Origin: CAWCQC01 sp963819905
GTDB taxonomy: Bacteria > Actinomycetota > Thermoleophilia > Gaiellales > Gaiellaceae
DNA: 64,000 nucleotides
NCBI GenBank assembly: GCA_963819905.1
Contig: CAWFXP010000009.1
Span: 620,001 to 684,000 of the forward strand
Direction of reading: 5' to 3'
A program made the translations under genes and the position numbers. Below are positions 24,812 to 33,760 of this stretch, piece after piece. The notes beneath the pieces were generated by a model that was given only the letters and a program-made list of their open reading frames with translations, ran no database searches and was not told where the DNA came from. Positions within the stretch are counted from its first letter, which is position 1; each line of letters begins with the position of its first letter.

Positions 24812-25788
24812 GCGAAGGCCTTCCACAGCGGGAGGAGGGCAGCGGCCAGGACGGCGGCTCCGGGAATCGTCGTGAGCCAGGCGACGCCGATGTTCTTCAC
24901 GACCGTCCAGCGTACGTGGTGGATGCGCCTGCGGCCAATGCCGATGCCGACGACCGAGGAGGCGACCACCTGAGTCGTGCTGACCGGGCCGCCGATGAAC
25001 GACGCGCCCAGGATGACGGCGGTCGAGCTCGTCTGGCTCGCCAGCCCGTCGATCGGCTGCAGCCTGAAGATCCGCTTGCCGATCGTCTTGACGATTCTCC
25101 AGCCGCCGAGCGCAGTACCGAGCGTGAGGACGGCGCCGCACGAGATCTTCACCCAGAGCGGGACGGCGAACTCGTCGATCCGGCCTTCGGCCAGCAGAAG
25201 GGCCGCGATCACGCCCATCGCTTTCTGGGCGTCGTTCGCCCCATGGCTGAGCGAGAGGCCGGCAGACATCGCCCATTCGGAGGCGCGCACGAGGCCGCGC
25301 ACCTCCCGGGTCGCGCGCCTCAGCCCTCGGCGCAGGAGGACGATGGCGGCGATTCCTCCCGCGAGCCCGACGACCGGCGAGACGGCGAGCACGATCAGCG
25401 TCCCGAGCAGCCCGACGGGGTGCCAGCCGTCAAGGCCGCCCCAGTTGATCGCGTCGGCTCCCCCCTCGAGCAGCGCCGCTCCGGTGAGGCCGCCGACGAG
25501 GGCATGCCCCGAGCTCGAGGGGAGTCCGAGCCACCAGGTCAGGAGGTTCCAGAGCACCGCTGCGGTGAGGCCGGCTCCGATGACCGCCACCTCCTCGCTG
25601 GGAGCGACGGAGACGATGCCGGCGATCGTGTTCGCCACGGCGGTACCGAGGACGAGCGCCCCGATCATGTTGAAGACGGACGCGATGATGATCGCGGTGC
25701 GAGGTGAGGCGCCTCGCGTGGTGACCAGCGTCGCGATCGCGTTCGACGCGTCGTGGAAGCCGTTCGTCAGCGCGAAGGCGAACGCCAT
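24808..25788 (-). CDS. pit: Pit-family inorganic phosphate permease
   Basis: Low-affinity phosphate/metal-phosphate symporter with about ten membrane helices. The two inverted-repeat signatures are visible: TNGFHDASNAIAT near the N-terminus, and SHGANDAQKAMG near residue 180. From the first ATG at 25788 the protein has 326 residues and a first helix that seems 8-10 residues short. The frame continues upstream (LYIAIA) without a standard start before a stop, so either a rare start codon is used or the end is trimmed. Forms an operon with DUF47, the dehydrogenase and the cupin. Confidence 0.85.
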   Translation of the reverse strand: MAFAFALTNGFHDASNAIATLVTTRGASPRTAIIIASVFNMIGALVLGTAVANTIAGIVSVAPSEEVAVIGAGLTAAVLWNLLTWWLGLPSSSGHALVGGLTGAALLEGGADAINWGGLDGWHPVGLLGTLIVLAVSPVVGLAGGIAAIVLLRRGLRRATREVRGLVRASEWAMSAGLSLSHGANDAQKAMGVIAALLLAEGRIDEFAVPLWVKISCGAVLTLGTALGGWRIVKTIGKRIFRLQPIDGLASQTSSTAVILGASFIGGPVSTTQVVASSVVGIGIGRRRIHHVRWTVVKNIGVAWLTTIPGAAVLAAALLPLWKAFA

Positions 25789-25856
25789 CGCGATCGCGAT
25801 GTAGAGCCCGGTATCGATCGCCTACCCTATGTCGCGCGCTCGCGCCGTGTCGTGCG

Positions 25857-27143
25857 TCAGGGCGACGAGCGGACCGCCCAGATTCCGGCGCGGAGACCCG
25901 ACTCGATCGCGCCGTCGATGAAGCCCGACCAGCCGTTCGCGAGATCGGAGCCGGCGAGGAGGAGGTTCCCCTCGGGGCTCTGCATTTCGGCGTGGTAGCG
26001 CGTGTACCACCCCGGCCGGTGGATGGCCCAGGTTCCCTGTGAGAACTCGTCCGCCAGCCAGTCATGGGCGGTCGCGGCAACCGCCTCGTACCCGGGAATG
26101 ATCCGGTCGAGCGCCCCCTGCACGGCCCGCAGATCGTCCGCGTCGATTGCCTCGGCGTCGATCCCGAAGCCGATCATGATCTGGCTCGCGTCGTCGAGGA
26201 GCCACTCCGTGTCGAGGTAGCCGAACTCGTGCCCGGGGCGGATCGTGTTCACGAGACGCTCGCGGCCGCGGGCGTGGATGAAGATCTTGATTCCGCGGGA
26301 CGCCTGGCCGAGGGCGATGCCGTCCTGCTTCGAAGACGAGAGCGCGGGCTCGAAGTCGATCTGTCCGAGCGCGTTGAGCGGCACGGCGACGACCGCGCGT
26401 CCGCAGGCGAGGGTCTCGCCGGAGCGAGTGTGCACTTCCACCCGGTCGTCGTTCCGCACGACGGCCGACACGGGAGTCGAGAGGCGCGTCTCGTGCAGGT
26501 CGGGCCGGTGAATCGCCTCGAGCAGCGAGCGCGTGCCGTCTCGCAGCGTTACTCGGCCGCCCGTGTACTGGGCGAGCGCGAGGCTGCCGCCGGCGAGCTG
26601 GTGCCAGCGCGCGATCGAGAGCGCGCCCGCGTCCGCGAGGTGACCGTGTGCCACCGACTCCAGCTCGGCGACGAGAACATCGCGCTCCTCGTCCGAGAGC
26701 GCGAGCTGGTCGACGCGCTCGGCGATCGTGAGCGAGTCGATCGCCGCGAGCTCATCCGCCCGGAGCAAGGGATCGTAGGGCTGCGGGAGGTACGTCTCGC
26801 AGCCCGCGACGAACTGGTTCCAGCCGCGCTCGGCGATCTCGTCACGCTCGCCGATCGTCCCCTCCCTCCGCTCGGTGCCGACCCACCAGCCCGCCTCCTC
26901 GGCGTCCTCGCTGAGCTCGACCTCGAGGCCGCCGCGGAGGATCTCCGACCAGGTGTGCGGCTGGTGCCAGTGCACCCAGCCGCCGCCGTACTCGATGTCA
27001 CGGCCCTGCCAGGAAGCCGTCCAGGTCCGGCCGCCGAGCCGGTCGCGCGCCTCGACGAGCAACACGCTTCGCCCCTCGCGGGCGGCCTCGCGGGCAGCGG
27101 TCACGCCGGCGAACCCGCCTCCGATCACGATCACGTCGTACAT
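25857..27143 (-). CDS. Flavin-containing amine oxidase
   Basis: 428-residue FAD enzyme of the monoamine/polyamine oxidase family. The N-terminus has the dinucleotide fold VIVIGGGFAGVTAAREAA and the GGRTWT motif about 33 residues later. The C-terminus has EGNLLLAGSDLANGWSGFIDGAIESGLRAG, the second FAD contact. No signal peptide, so cytoplasmic. Substrate unknown. 68 bp separate it from the downstream Pit gene; REP-like palindromes lie upstream. Confidence 0.85.
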   Translation of the reverse strand: MYDVIVIGGGFAGVTAAREAAREGRSVLLVEARDRLGGRTWTASWQGRDIEYGGGWVHWHQPHTWSEILRGGLEVELSEDAEEAGWWVGTERREGTIGERDEIAERGWNQFVAGCETYLPQPYDPLLRADELAAIDSLTIAERVDQLALSDEERDVLVAELESVAHGHLADAGALSIARWHQLAGGSLALAQYTGGRVTLRDGTRSLLEAIHRPDLHETRLSTPVSAVVRNDDRVEVHTRSGETLACGRAVVAVPLNALGQIDFEPALSSSKQDGIALGQASRGIKIFIHARGRERLVNTIRPGHEFGYLDTEWLLDDASQIMIGFGIDAEAIDADDLRAVQGALDRIIPGYEAVAATAHDWLADEFSQGTWAIHRPGWYTRYHAEMQSPEGNLLLAGSDLANGWSGFIDGAIESGLRAGIWAVRSSP

Positions 27144-27190
27144 CGAGCGAGGACACTAGCCGCTGCGCCACGGACGAAGCCTTCCGCGTC

Positions 27191-27250
27191 GTCGGGGCCG
27201 GACCTGTCGTAGGGGCGGACACTGTCGTAGGGGCCGGACCTGTCCGGCCC
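27191..27250. repeat. Three tandem REP-like units upstream of a sigma factor gene
   Basis: The full unit at 27227-27250 is GTAG plus arms GGGCCGGAC / GTCCGGCCC, identical to those in the rpoD-CDF gap. Two degenerate half units (27191-27208 and 27209-27226) lie head to tail beside it. The array occupies most of the gap between the divergent amine oxidase and SigG-like genes. Confidence 0.8.
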
Positions 27251-27265
27251 CACGGTTTCATTAGC

Positions 27266-28249
27266 ATGGCGGTCGTGGAAGGATCGGTTACGGTCACTCC
27301 CGCCTATGGCGAGCTCGAGGGCCACCGCCGCGAGCTGACCGCGTACTGCTACCGGATGCTCGGCTCGCCGTTCGAGGCTGAGGACGCGGTTCAGGACACG
27401 CTCCTGCGCGCGTGGCGCAACCTCGACCGCTTCGAGGGCCGGGCGGCGCTTCGCTCGTGGCTCTACCGGATCGCGACGAATGTCTGTCTCGACATGCTGA
27501 AGGGGAGGGAGCGGCGCGCGCTGCCGATGGATCTCGGCCCGGCCCGGCCCCCCGAGGCTGCCAACCTGAGCAGCCGGCCCGAGGTCACCTGGATCGAGCC
27601 GGCTCCGGACGGGCTCCTCGTCCCGGACGGGGATCCGGCCGAGGTCGCGGTCGCGCGGGAGTCGATCAGGCTCGCCTTCGTGGCGGCGCTGCAGCATCTC
27701 CCGCCGCGCCAGCGGGCAGTGCTCATCCTGTGCGAGGTGCTCCGCTGGAAGGCGGCGGAGGTCGCCGAGCTCCTGGACACGACCGTCGCGTCGGTCAACA
27801 GCGCGCTGCAGCGCGCCCGCGCGACGCTCGACGCGAGTGACGTCGGGGAGACGCCGCCCGCGCTCGACGAATCCGACCGCGAGCTGCTTGCTCGCTACGT
27901 CGCCGCGTTCGAGCGATACGACATGGATGCGTTGACGTCCGTGATCCACGAGGACGCGACCCAGTCGATGCCGCCCTACGATCTCTGGCTGAGCGGCCGG
28001 GACGACATCTTCAGCTGGTGGGTCGGCCCCGGCGCCGCCTGTCGCGGGTCGCGTGTGCTTCCGACGAAGACGGCGAACGGCTCGCCCGCGTACGGCCAGT
28101 ACAAGCCGAGCGAGAGCGGGAGCGGGTACGACCCCTGGGCGCTCCAGGTGCTCGAGATCTCGGGAGGCCGGATCGTGGAGCTCACGTTCTTCCTCGGCAC
28201 CGAGACGCTCTTCCCGCTCTTCGGCCTCCCGGCCCGGCTCGACGCCTAG
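27266..28249 (+). CDS. ECF sigma factor with SnoaL-like C-terminal domain (SigG-like)
   Basis: 327-residue sigma factor of the group with a fused C-terminal SnoaL/NTF2 domain. Region 2 (LTAYCYRMLGSPFEAEDAVQDTLLRAW) spans about 24-75 and region 4 (LQHLPPRQRAVLILCEVLRWKAAEVAELLDTTVASVNSAL) about 140-180. A cone-shaped domain follows from about 212 (LARYVAAFERYDMDALTSVI ... GYDPWALQVLEISGGRIVEL). These factors lack a classical anti-sigma protein; the fused domain tunes activity. The best match by layout is mycobacterial SigG. REP palindromes end 16 bases before its start. Confidence 0.87.
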   Translation: MAVVEGSVTVTPAYGELEGHRRELTAYCYRMLGSPFEAEDAVQDTLLRAWRNLDRFEGRAALRSWLYRIATNVCLDMLKGRERRALPMDLGPARPPEAANLSSRPEVTWIEPAPDGLLVPDGDPAEVAVARESIRLAFVAALQHLPPRQRAVLILCEVLRWKAAEVAELLDTTVASVNSALQRARATLDASDVGETPPALDESDRELLARYVAAFERYDMDALTSVIHEDATQSMPPYDLWLSGRDDIFSWWVGPGAACRGSRVLPTKTANGSPAYGQYKPSESGSGYDPWALQVLEISGGRIVELTFFLGTETLFPLFGLPARLDA

Positions 28250-28254
28250 GCGCG

Positions 28255-28545
28255 TCAGTCCGTCAACACGTCGCTCAACCCCATGAAGGCGACGAGGTCG
28301 CGGAGCTCGTTCGAAGCGTGACGCAACCTGACCTGGCAGCCGTAGCGACGAGCTGCGACCTGCAGGCGGGCCAGCGCGTCGACGGTGACCGCATCCGGCT
28401 CAACGCCGTCGACGTCGCAGAGGGCGATCTCGGCCCCGCTCTCCGCGAGCAGCCCGCAGACACGCTCGCAGAGCCCGGGCAGGTCTGCACGCGCGATGGG
28501 GCCGCTGATCGCGAAGGCGACCGTCGGCGGCAAGGGGGCTGGCAT
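28255..28545 (-). CDS. Small STAS-domain protein
   Basis: 96 residues from ATG 28545. The sequence (TVAFAISGPIARADLPGLCERV ... GAEIALCDVDGVEPDAVTVDALARLQVAARRYGCQVRLRHAS) fits the STAS fold of anti-sigma-factor antagonists. The phosphorylatable serine is not in a typical DSSG motif; the loop reads VEPDAVTVDAL, so partner switching by phosphorylation is doubtful. Convergent with the SigG-like gene. A longer open frame to 28689 overlaps the divergent transporter. Confidence 0.65.
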   Translation of the reverse strand: MPAPLPPTVAFAISGPIARADLPGLCERVCGLLAESGAEIALCDVDGVEPDAVTVDALARLQVAARRYGCQVRLRHASNELRDLVAFMGLSDVLTD

Positions 28546-28662
28546 CGCCAGAAATGACCGCTCGGCGGAGCATTCCTCATCGGTGGCGAGGCGATGAGTT
28601 TCGACCACTCGGGGCGTCCAAGGATCGAGACGTGACCGACGCAACCCCCGAAAGGACATCGA

Positions 28663-28668
28663 TAGGGT
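28663..28668 (+). promoter_or_regulatory. Leaderless -10 element deciding the transporter start
   Basis: TAGGGT ends seven bases before the ATG at 28676, while another ATG at 28670 would be only one base from it. The spacing seen at other genes in this window points to 28676 as the start. Confidence 0.45.
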
Positions 28669-28675
28669 CATGACG

Positions 28676-30130
28676 ATGGACAGCCGCACCCGCTGGCTCG
28701 CACTGCTCGTTCTCTGCCTCGGCGACCTGATGATCGTGCTCGACGGGACGATCGTGAACGTCGCGCTCCCGTCGATCCGTGAGGACCTCGGCTTCTCGGA
28801 GACCTCGCTCGCCTGGGTCGTGAACGCCTACCTGCTCACGTTCGGAGGCTTCCTGCTGCTCGGCGGGCGCCTGGGCGACCTGTTCGGACAGCGGCGCATG
28901 TTCCTCGCCGGGATCGCCCTCTTCACGGCCGCCTCGCTGGCCTGCGGCCTCGCCTCGAGCCAGGAGTTCCTCGTGGCCGCACGGGCCGTCCAGGGCTTCG
29001 GCGGTGCGCTCGTCTCCGCCGTCGCGCTCGCGCTGACGATGACGCTCTTCACCGACCAGGGGGAGAGGGCCAAGGCGATGGGCATCTTCGGCTTCGTGCT
29101 CTCCGGCGGCGGCACGGCAGGCGTGCTGCTCGGCGGCGTTCTCACGGACCTGCTCGACTGGCACTGGATCTTCCTCGTGAACCTCCCGGTGGGCGTGCTC
29201 GTCTATGTGCTCTCGTTGCGGCTCTTGCCGTCCACCCCCGGTGTGAGTGCCGGCGCCCGTCTCGACGTCGCCGGCGCCGTGACCGTCACCGGCTCGCTGA
29301 TCCTGGCCGTCTACGCGATCGTCAACGGCAACGAGACCGGCTGGACCGCTCCGGAGACCGTCGGCCTGCTCGCCGCGGCGGCGGCGCTGATGGTGGCGTT
29401 CATCGTGATCGAGGCTCGAGTCCCGTCACCGCTCATGCCGCTCGGGATACTCCGGATTCGCAACGTCTGGACGGCGAACGTCATGGGCGTCCTGATGGCC
29501 GCCGGCATGTTCGCGTGGTTCTTCTTCTCGGCGCTTTACCTGCAGCAGCTCCTCGGCTACACGCCGCTCGAGGTCGGCCTCGCCTACCTCCCGGCGATGG
29601 TGCTCTGGGGAGTCTCGTCGCTCTTCATCTCGAGCAGGCTCGTCATCCGGTTCGGGATCAAGACGCCGGTCGTCGGCGGGCTCGCCTGCATGGTGCTCGG
29701 CCTGCTCCTCTTCGCCCGAACCCCCGTCGACGGAAACGTCTTCATCGACGTCCTGCCCGGCACCCTCGCGGTCGGGCTCGGGGCGGGCATCGCGTTCAAC
29801 CCCCTGCTGCTCGGCGCGATGAGCGGCGTCAAGCCCGACGAGGCGGGCCTCGCCTCGGGGATCGTCAACACCGCCTTCATGATGGGCGGCGCGCTCGGGC
29901 TCGCGATTCTCGCGAGCCTCGCCGCGTCGCGTACCGACAGCCTGCTCGCGTCGGGGGATGGCGAGCTCGCGGCGCTGAACGGCGGCTACCACGTCGCGTT
30001 CCTGGTCGGGGCGCTGTTCACCGCCGGAGCGGCCGTGCTCGGCGCGGTGATGCTGCGTGCCGGCGCCGAGGCGCCGGCTCACGAAGGTGGGGAGCCGACG
30101 GGCGTTCCCGCCCAGGCCGAATCCGACTGA
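28676..30130 (+). CDS. DHA2-family major facilitator drug exporter (EmrB/QacA type)
   Basis: 484-residue proton-driven exporter with about 14 membrane helices. Motif D1 is visible as LDGTIVNVALPSIREDLGFS, motif A as GGRLGDLFGQRRMF after helix 2, and motif C as GGGTAGVLLGGVLTD. These place it with EmrB/QacA-like multidrug or actinorhodin-type exporters. No TetR gene is adjacent. Convergent with an MMPL exporter, from which a strong hairpin separates it. Confidence 0.87.
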   Translation: MDSRTRWLALLVLCLGDLMIVLDGTIVNVALPSIREDLGFSETSLAWVVNAYLLTFGGFLLLGGRLGDLFGQRRMFLAGIALFTAASLACGLASSQEFLVAARAVQGFGGALVSAVALALTMTLFTDQGERAKAMGIFGFVLSGGGTAGVLLGGVLTDLLDWHWIFLVNLPVGVLVYVLSLRLLPSTPGVSAGARLDVAGAVTVTGSLILAVYAIVNGNETGWTAPETVGLLAAAAALMVAFIVIEARVPSPLMPLGILRIRNVWTANVMGVLMAAGMFAWFFFSALYLQQLLGYTPLEVGLAYLPAMVLWGVSSLFISSRLVIRFGIKTPVVGGLACMVLGLLLFARTPVDGNVFIDVLPGTLAVGLGAGIAFNPLLLGAMSGVKPDEAGLASGIVNTAFMMGGALGLAILASLAASRTDSLLASGDGELAALNGGYHVAFLVGALFTAGAAVLGAVMLRAGAEAPAHEGGEPTGVPAQAESD

Positions 30131-30160
30131 CGGCGCGCGGCGCGCTCCTCGCCTAAGTCA

Positions 30161-30197
30161 ACGCGGGGGCCGGGGCGCTCGGCCCTGGCCCCCGCGT
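30161..30197. terminator. Bidirectional terminator hairpin
   Basis: A 15-bp stem (ACGCGGGGGCCGGGG / CCCTGGCCCCCGCGT, one G-T pair) with a seven-base loop lies in the 87-bp gap between the convergent transporter genes. Confidence 0.75.
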
Positions 30198-30217
30198 CCA
30201 CCCTTCCTACGCCTCGC

Positions 30218-32536
30218 TCAGACCTCCGTCGGCTCTCGCTCCCGGCGGCCCTCGCTCTCCTCGGGCGCCGGCCACGCGGTGCCCTCGTGCGGCGGCTCGA
30301 TGGTCAGGTTCGGGAGCAGCCGGTCGAGCCAGCGCGGGATGTACCAGGACTTCTCCCCGAGGAGCGTGAGGAAGGCCGGGACGAGGGTCATTCGCACGAT
30401 CAGGGCGTCGGTCAGGATGGCGATCGCGAGCAGGAGCCCGAACTCCTTCGGGATGCGGTCGGCGCTCAGGATGAAGGCGGCGAAGACGGTGCCCATGATC
30501 ACCGCTGCCGCGATGATCACGCGGCCGATCGCCGCGATTCCGTGCTCGACGGCCGCCCGCGTGCGGAGCCCGTGGACGTGCTCTTCCCTGATACGGCTCA
30601 TCAGGAAGACCATGTAGTCCATCGAGAGCCCGAACAGGATTGCGAAGGCGATCGGCGGCACGAATGTCTCGATCGGGCCGGTGCGGTCGAGACCCACCGC
30701 ACTCAGCAGGTGGCCCTCCTGAAAGACCAGTGTGAGCACCCCGAAGCCGACGAACGCGGACAGGATCGTCGTGACGGCCGCGGTTGCCGAGATGACGATC
30801 GACCTGAACGCCATCGCGAGGAGGATGAACGTGACGCCGATGATGAAGAGCAGGAAGTACGGCATCCGCTCCATGATCTGATCGGCGATGTCCTTGAACG
30901 CCGCCGTCTGCCCGGAGACGTAGGCGACGGCGTCGCCCCCCTCGGTCGCCGCCGGCACGACATCGTTCCGAAGCCCGTCGACGAGCCGGTCGGTCGCCTC
31001 GTCCTGCGGCGCCGACGTGGGCGTGACGAAGACGATCGCGACCGTGCCCTCGTCGTTCAGCTGGGGCTCGGCAGAGGACGCAACGCCCGCGAGGCCCTGG
31101 ACGCCCTCATAGACACGCTGCGGAGCCTGCGCGTCGCCGTTCACATCGACGACGATCGGGATCGGGCCGTTGAAGCCGGGCCCGAAGCCCTCGGCAAGCA
31201 GGTCGTATGCCCTTCGGCTTGTCTGCTCTTCGGGCTGGGTGCCCTGGTCGGAGGCGCCGAGCCTCACGAGCGCCGACGTCGATGCGAGTGCCAGCACGAG
31301 CACGAGCACGACCGGGAACACGATCTTCGCCCTGCGCGTCACGAATCGCCCGTAGCGAGCGACGGGGGTCTTCTCGCGCCCAGCCTCGGAATCGTCGATC
31401 TGGCGCATGAACGGCACCTTGAGGCGATCCACCTTGTGGCCGAGCAGCGCGAGCACGGCGAGCAGCAGCGAGTTCGCGATTAGCACCGTGGTGAGCACGC
31501 CCAGGGCGCTGCCGATCCCGAGCTTGGTCACGAAGTCGAGCCCGATGAGAGCCAGGCCGCTCACCGAGATCGCGACTGTAATGCCGGCGAAGAGGACCGC
31601 CCGGCCCGCGGATGCGCCCGCCTCCGCAGCCGCGTCCCGAGGCGAGAGCCCCTCGTGGAGGAGCTGCCGGAACCGTGTGACGATGAACAGCGAGTAGTCG
31701 ATCCCGACGCCCAGACCGATCATCGAGACCAGGATCGGCGTGATCGTATTGATGTCGGTGAAGCCGGCGAGCACGTACAGCAGGAGAAAGGCGCACGCGA
31801 GCGCCGCAAGCGCCAGGAATATCGGAATCGAGGACGCGACGAACGTCCGGAAGACGATCAGTAGCACGATGATCGCGACGAGCAGGCCGAGCAGCTCTGA
31901 TGTCCCCTGCTCGACCGGGGGGAACTCCGCATCGCCGTTGAATTCGACGATCACGCCCGCGGGCGCCACCGTTTCGCGGACGGCGTCCTGAACCGCGAGA
32001 ACGGCCTCACGATCATTGTCTTCGATCGTCTGATCGAACTGTGCCTCCGCGTACGCGATCCGACCGTTGTCGGAAAACGTCGCGTCGTCGAACGGGTCGG
32101 CAACGCTCACCAGTCCGGCGGTGTCTGCGGTCGGCTCGAACTCCTGCGATTGCAGGCGGTCGAGCGCCTCTTCGATCGCGGCCTGACGCTCCGGCGTGTC
32201 GAGCCGCTCGCCCTCCGGTGCCGCGAAGACGACGTTCAGCACGCCCCCTTGCTCGGAGGCGAACTCGGTCTCGATCAGATCGGTTGCCTTCTGGGTGTCC
32301 GACCCTGGGATCTCGAACTCGTCGCGCAGTTCGCCGCCGACCGTCGCGACGAGCAGAACGAGGAGGGCGACGATCCCCACCCAGCTGACGACCACGCGCC
32401 AGGGGTGGCTCGCGCACGCGCGCGTCCAGCGCGCGAATCCACCGCTCGAGAGCCGTTCGTGCGCCGCGAGGCGCTCCGGAGCGGGCCGCTTTCCGTCGAG
32501 CGAGTTTCCTCCGTTCCCGATCTCGTGCTCAGTCAT
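30218..32536 (-). CDS. MMPL/RND-family membrane exporter
   Basis: 772-residue transporter of the MmpL/YdfJ type: two repeats, each with one helix, a large extracytoplasmic loop and five helices. Helix 1 is WRVVVSWVGIVALLVLLVATVGG. The first SSD-like block (GIDYSLFIVTRFRQLLHEG) and the second (LSMDYMVFLMSRIREEHVHG) carry the paired Asp-Tyr that relay protons. The C-terminal tail is short and charged. Such proteins export lipids or drugs; the cargo is unknown. Transcribed alone. Confidence 0.88.
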   Translation of the reverse strand: MTEHEIGNGGNSLDGKRPAPERLAAHERLSSGGFARWTRACASHPWRVVVSWVGIVALLVLLVATVGGELRDEFEIPGSDTQKATDLIETEFASEQGGVLNVVFAAPEGERLDTPERQAAIEEALDRLQSQEFEPTADTAGLVSVADPFDDATFSDNGRIAYAEAQFDQTIEDNDREAVLAVQDAVRETVAPAGVIVEFNGDAEFPPVEQGTSELLGLLVAIIVLLIVFRTFVASSIPIFLALAALACAFLLLYVLAGFTDINTITPILVSMIGLGVGIDYSLFIVTRFRQLLHEGLSPRDAAAEAGASAGRAVLFAGITVAISVSGLALIGLDFVTKLGIGSALGVLTTVLIANSLLLAVLALLGHKVDRLKVPFMRQIDDSEAGREKTPVARYGRFVTRRAKIVFPVVLVLVLALASTSALVRLGASDQGTQPEEQTSRRAYDLLAEGFGPGFNGPIPIVVDVNGDAQAPQRVYEGVQGLAGVASSAEPQLNDEGTVAIVFVTPTSAPQDEATDRLVDGLRNDVVPAATEGGDAVAYVSGQTAAFKDIADQIMERMPYFLLFIIGVTFILLAMAFRSIVISATAAVTTILSAFVGFGVLTLVFQEGHLLSAVGLDRTGPIETFVPPIAFAILFGLSMDYMVFLMSRIREEHVHGLRTRAAVEHGIAAIGRVIIAAAVIMGTVFAAFILSADRIPKEFGLLLAIAILTDALIVRMTLVPAFLTLLGEKSWYIPRWLDRLLPNLTIEPPHEGTAWPAPEESEGRREREPTEV

Positions 32537-32799
32537 CGCATCAGCATCCTTTTCGTTCTCGGCACCCGTTCAGGTATGAGCGTTCTCCGTGGTTGGACCG
32601 TGCGACGCCGGGGAACTCATCGCTGGTAGAAGCCGCGAGGGCGCCGCTCGCGGGTCGCGTGCAAGCAGGGACCGTAGCGAACTGCGCCCACCCGGCGCGA
32701 CGCTTCGGGTCGCGACGCCGTGATGAGTTCTCGCCGTCGCGGCCGTCTTACACGGTGGACGACAGCGACTGACACCCTCCGACAAGAAAGGACGACACG

Positions 32800-33273
32800 A
32801 TGGAAGCGATCACTCCGTGCCTGTGGTTCGACACCGAAGGCGAAGAGGCGGCGCAGTTCTACACCTCGGTCTTCCCGAACTCGAGAATCCTCGAGGTCAG
32901 CCGCTACGGCGAGGCCGGGCCGAGGGAAGCGGGCACCGTCATGGCGGTCAGCTTCGAGCTGAACGGCCAGAGGTTCTCGGCGCTCAACGGAGGCCCCGAG
33001 TTCACCTTCAGCGAGGCCGTCTCGTTCCAGCTGATCTGCGAGAGCCAGGAGGAGGTCGACCGGTACTGGAACAGCCTCTTGGAAGGAGGAGAGGAAGGCC
33101 CGTGCGGCTGGCTGAAGGACAGGTTCGGGCTGTCGTGGCAGGTCGTGCCGAAGATTCTGTTCGAGCTGATCGGCGATCCGGACCGAGAGAAGTCCCAGCG
33201 CGTCATGGCGACGATGCTGCAGATGAGGAAGCTCGACATCGCCGTCCTCGAAGAAGCCGCCGCGAAGGCGTAG
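32800..33273 (+). CDS. VOC-superfamily protein, PhnB-like
   Basis: 157 residues starting MEAITPCLWFDTEGEEAAQFYTSVFPNSRI, the hallmark of PhnB-like VOC proteins (often labelled 3-demethylubiquinone methyltransferase-like). It ends with the EGPCGWLKDRFGLSWQVVPK pattern. A GAAAGGA site precedes the ATG. No metal-site triad is obvious. Function not known for the group. Confidence 0.8.
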   Translation: MEAITPCLWFDTEGEEAAQFYTSVFPNSRILEVSRYGEAGPREAGTVMAVSFELNGQRFSALNGGPEFTFSEAVSFQLICESQEEVDRYWNSLLEGGEEGPCGWLKDRFGLSWQVVPKILFELIGDPDREKSQRVMATMLQMRKLDIAVLEEAAAKA

Positions 33274-33285
33274 GCTGGGTGAACG

Positions 33286-33316
33286 ACCGGCGGCGCCCGC
33301 GTTCGGCGCCGCCGGT
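33286..33316. terminator. Bidirectional hairpin between two convergent VOC genes
   Basis: A perfect 12-bp stem (ACCGGCGGCGCC / GGCGCCGCCGGT) with a seven-base loop fills the 55-bp gap between convergent stops. Confidence 0.75.
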
Positions 33317-33328
33317 TCAACGCTTCGG

Positions 33329-33700
33329 CTAGACGGTCGGTGCCGGTGCGGACGGGTCGGTCTGCCAGAGGCCGAACTCGTTTCCGTGGGGGTCCTTGCA
33401 GGTGACGAACCAGCCCATGCTCGGCACCGGCATCGGCGTGTCCGCCTCGCCGCCGAGCTCCTTCACCCGCGCCGCGCCCTCGTTGATGTCGTCGACGTCG
33501 AAGTACGAGCGCGTCCCTTGTTTGCCAGGCTCCATGTTGCTGATGGCGGCGCCGGACTGCTCGGTGATTCGGGTCATGTGGTACTCGGACGGGCTGCCCG
33601 GGTATGCCTCGAACTGCCAGCCGAAGAGCGAGCCCCAGAACTCGCGCGCCTTCGTCGTGTCGTCCGCCGGGATCTCGATGTGCACCATCTGACCGGGCAT
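33329..33700 (-). CDS. VOC-superfamily glyoxalase-like protein
   Basis: 123-residue single VOC domain (VHIEIPADDTTKAREFWGSLFGWQFE ... GWFVTCKDPHGNEFGLWQTD). Length and motifs fit the CFP32-like half of hydroxylase/glyoxalase proteins. AAAGGAGG precedes the ATG. The substrate is unknown. Convergent with the PhnB-like VOC gene. Confidence 0.8.
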   Translation of the reverse strand: MPGQMVHIEIPADDTTKAREFWGSLFGWQFEAYPGSPSEYHMTRITEQSGAAISNMEPGKQGTRSYFDVDDINEGAARVKELGGEADTPMPVPSMGWFVTCKDPHGNEFGLWQTDPSAPAPTV

Positions 33701-33760
33701 GGGGCCTCCTTTGCGTCGATGATCAGCGGCGCATCGCGCCGCTCCGCTTGCTGATTAGAC

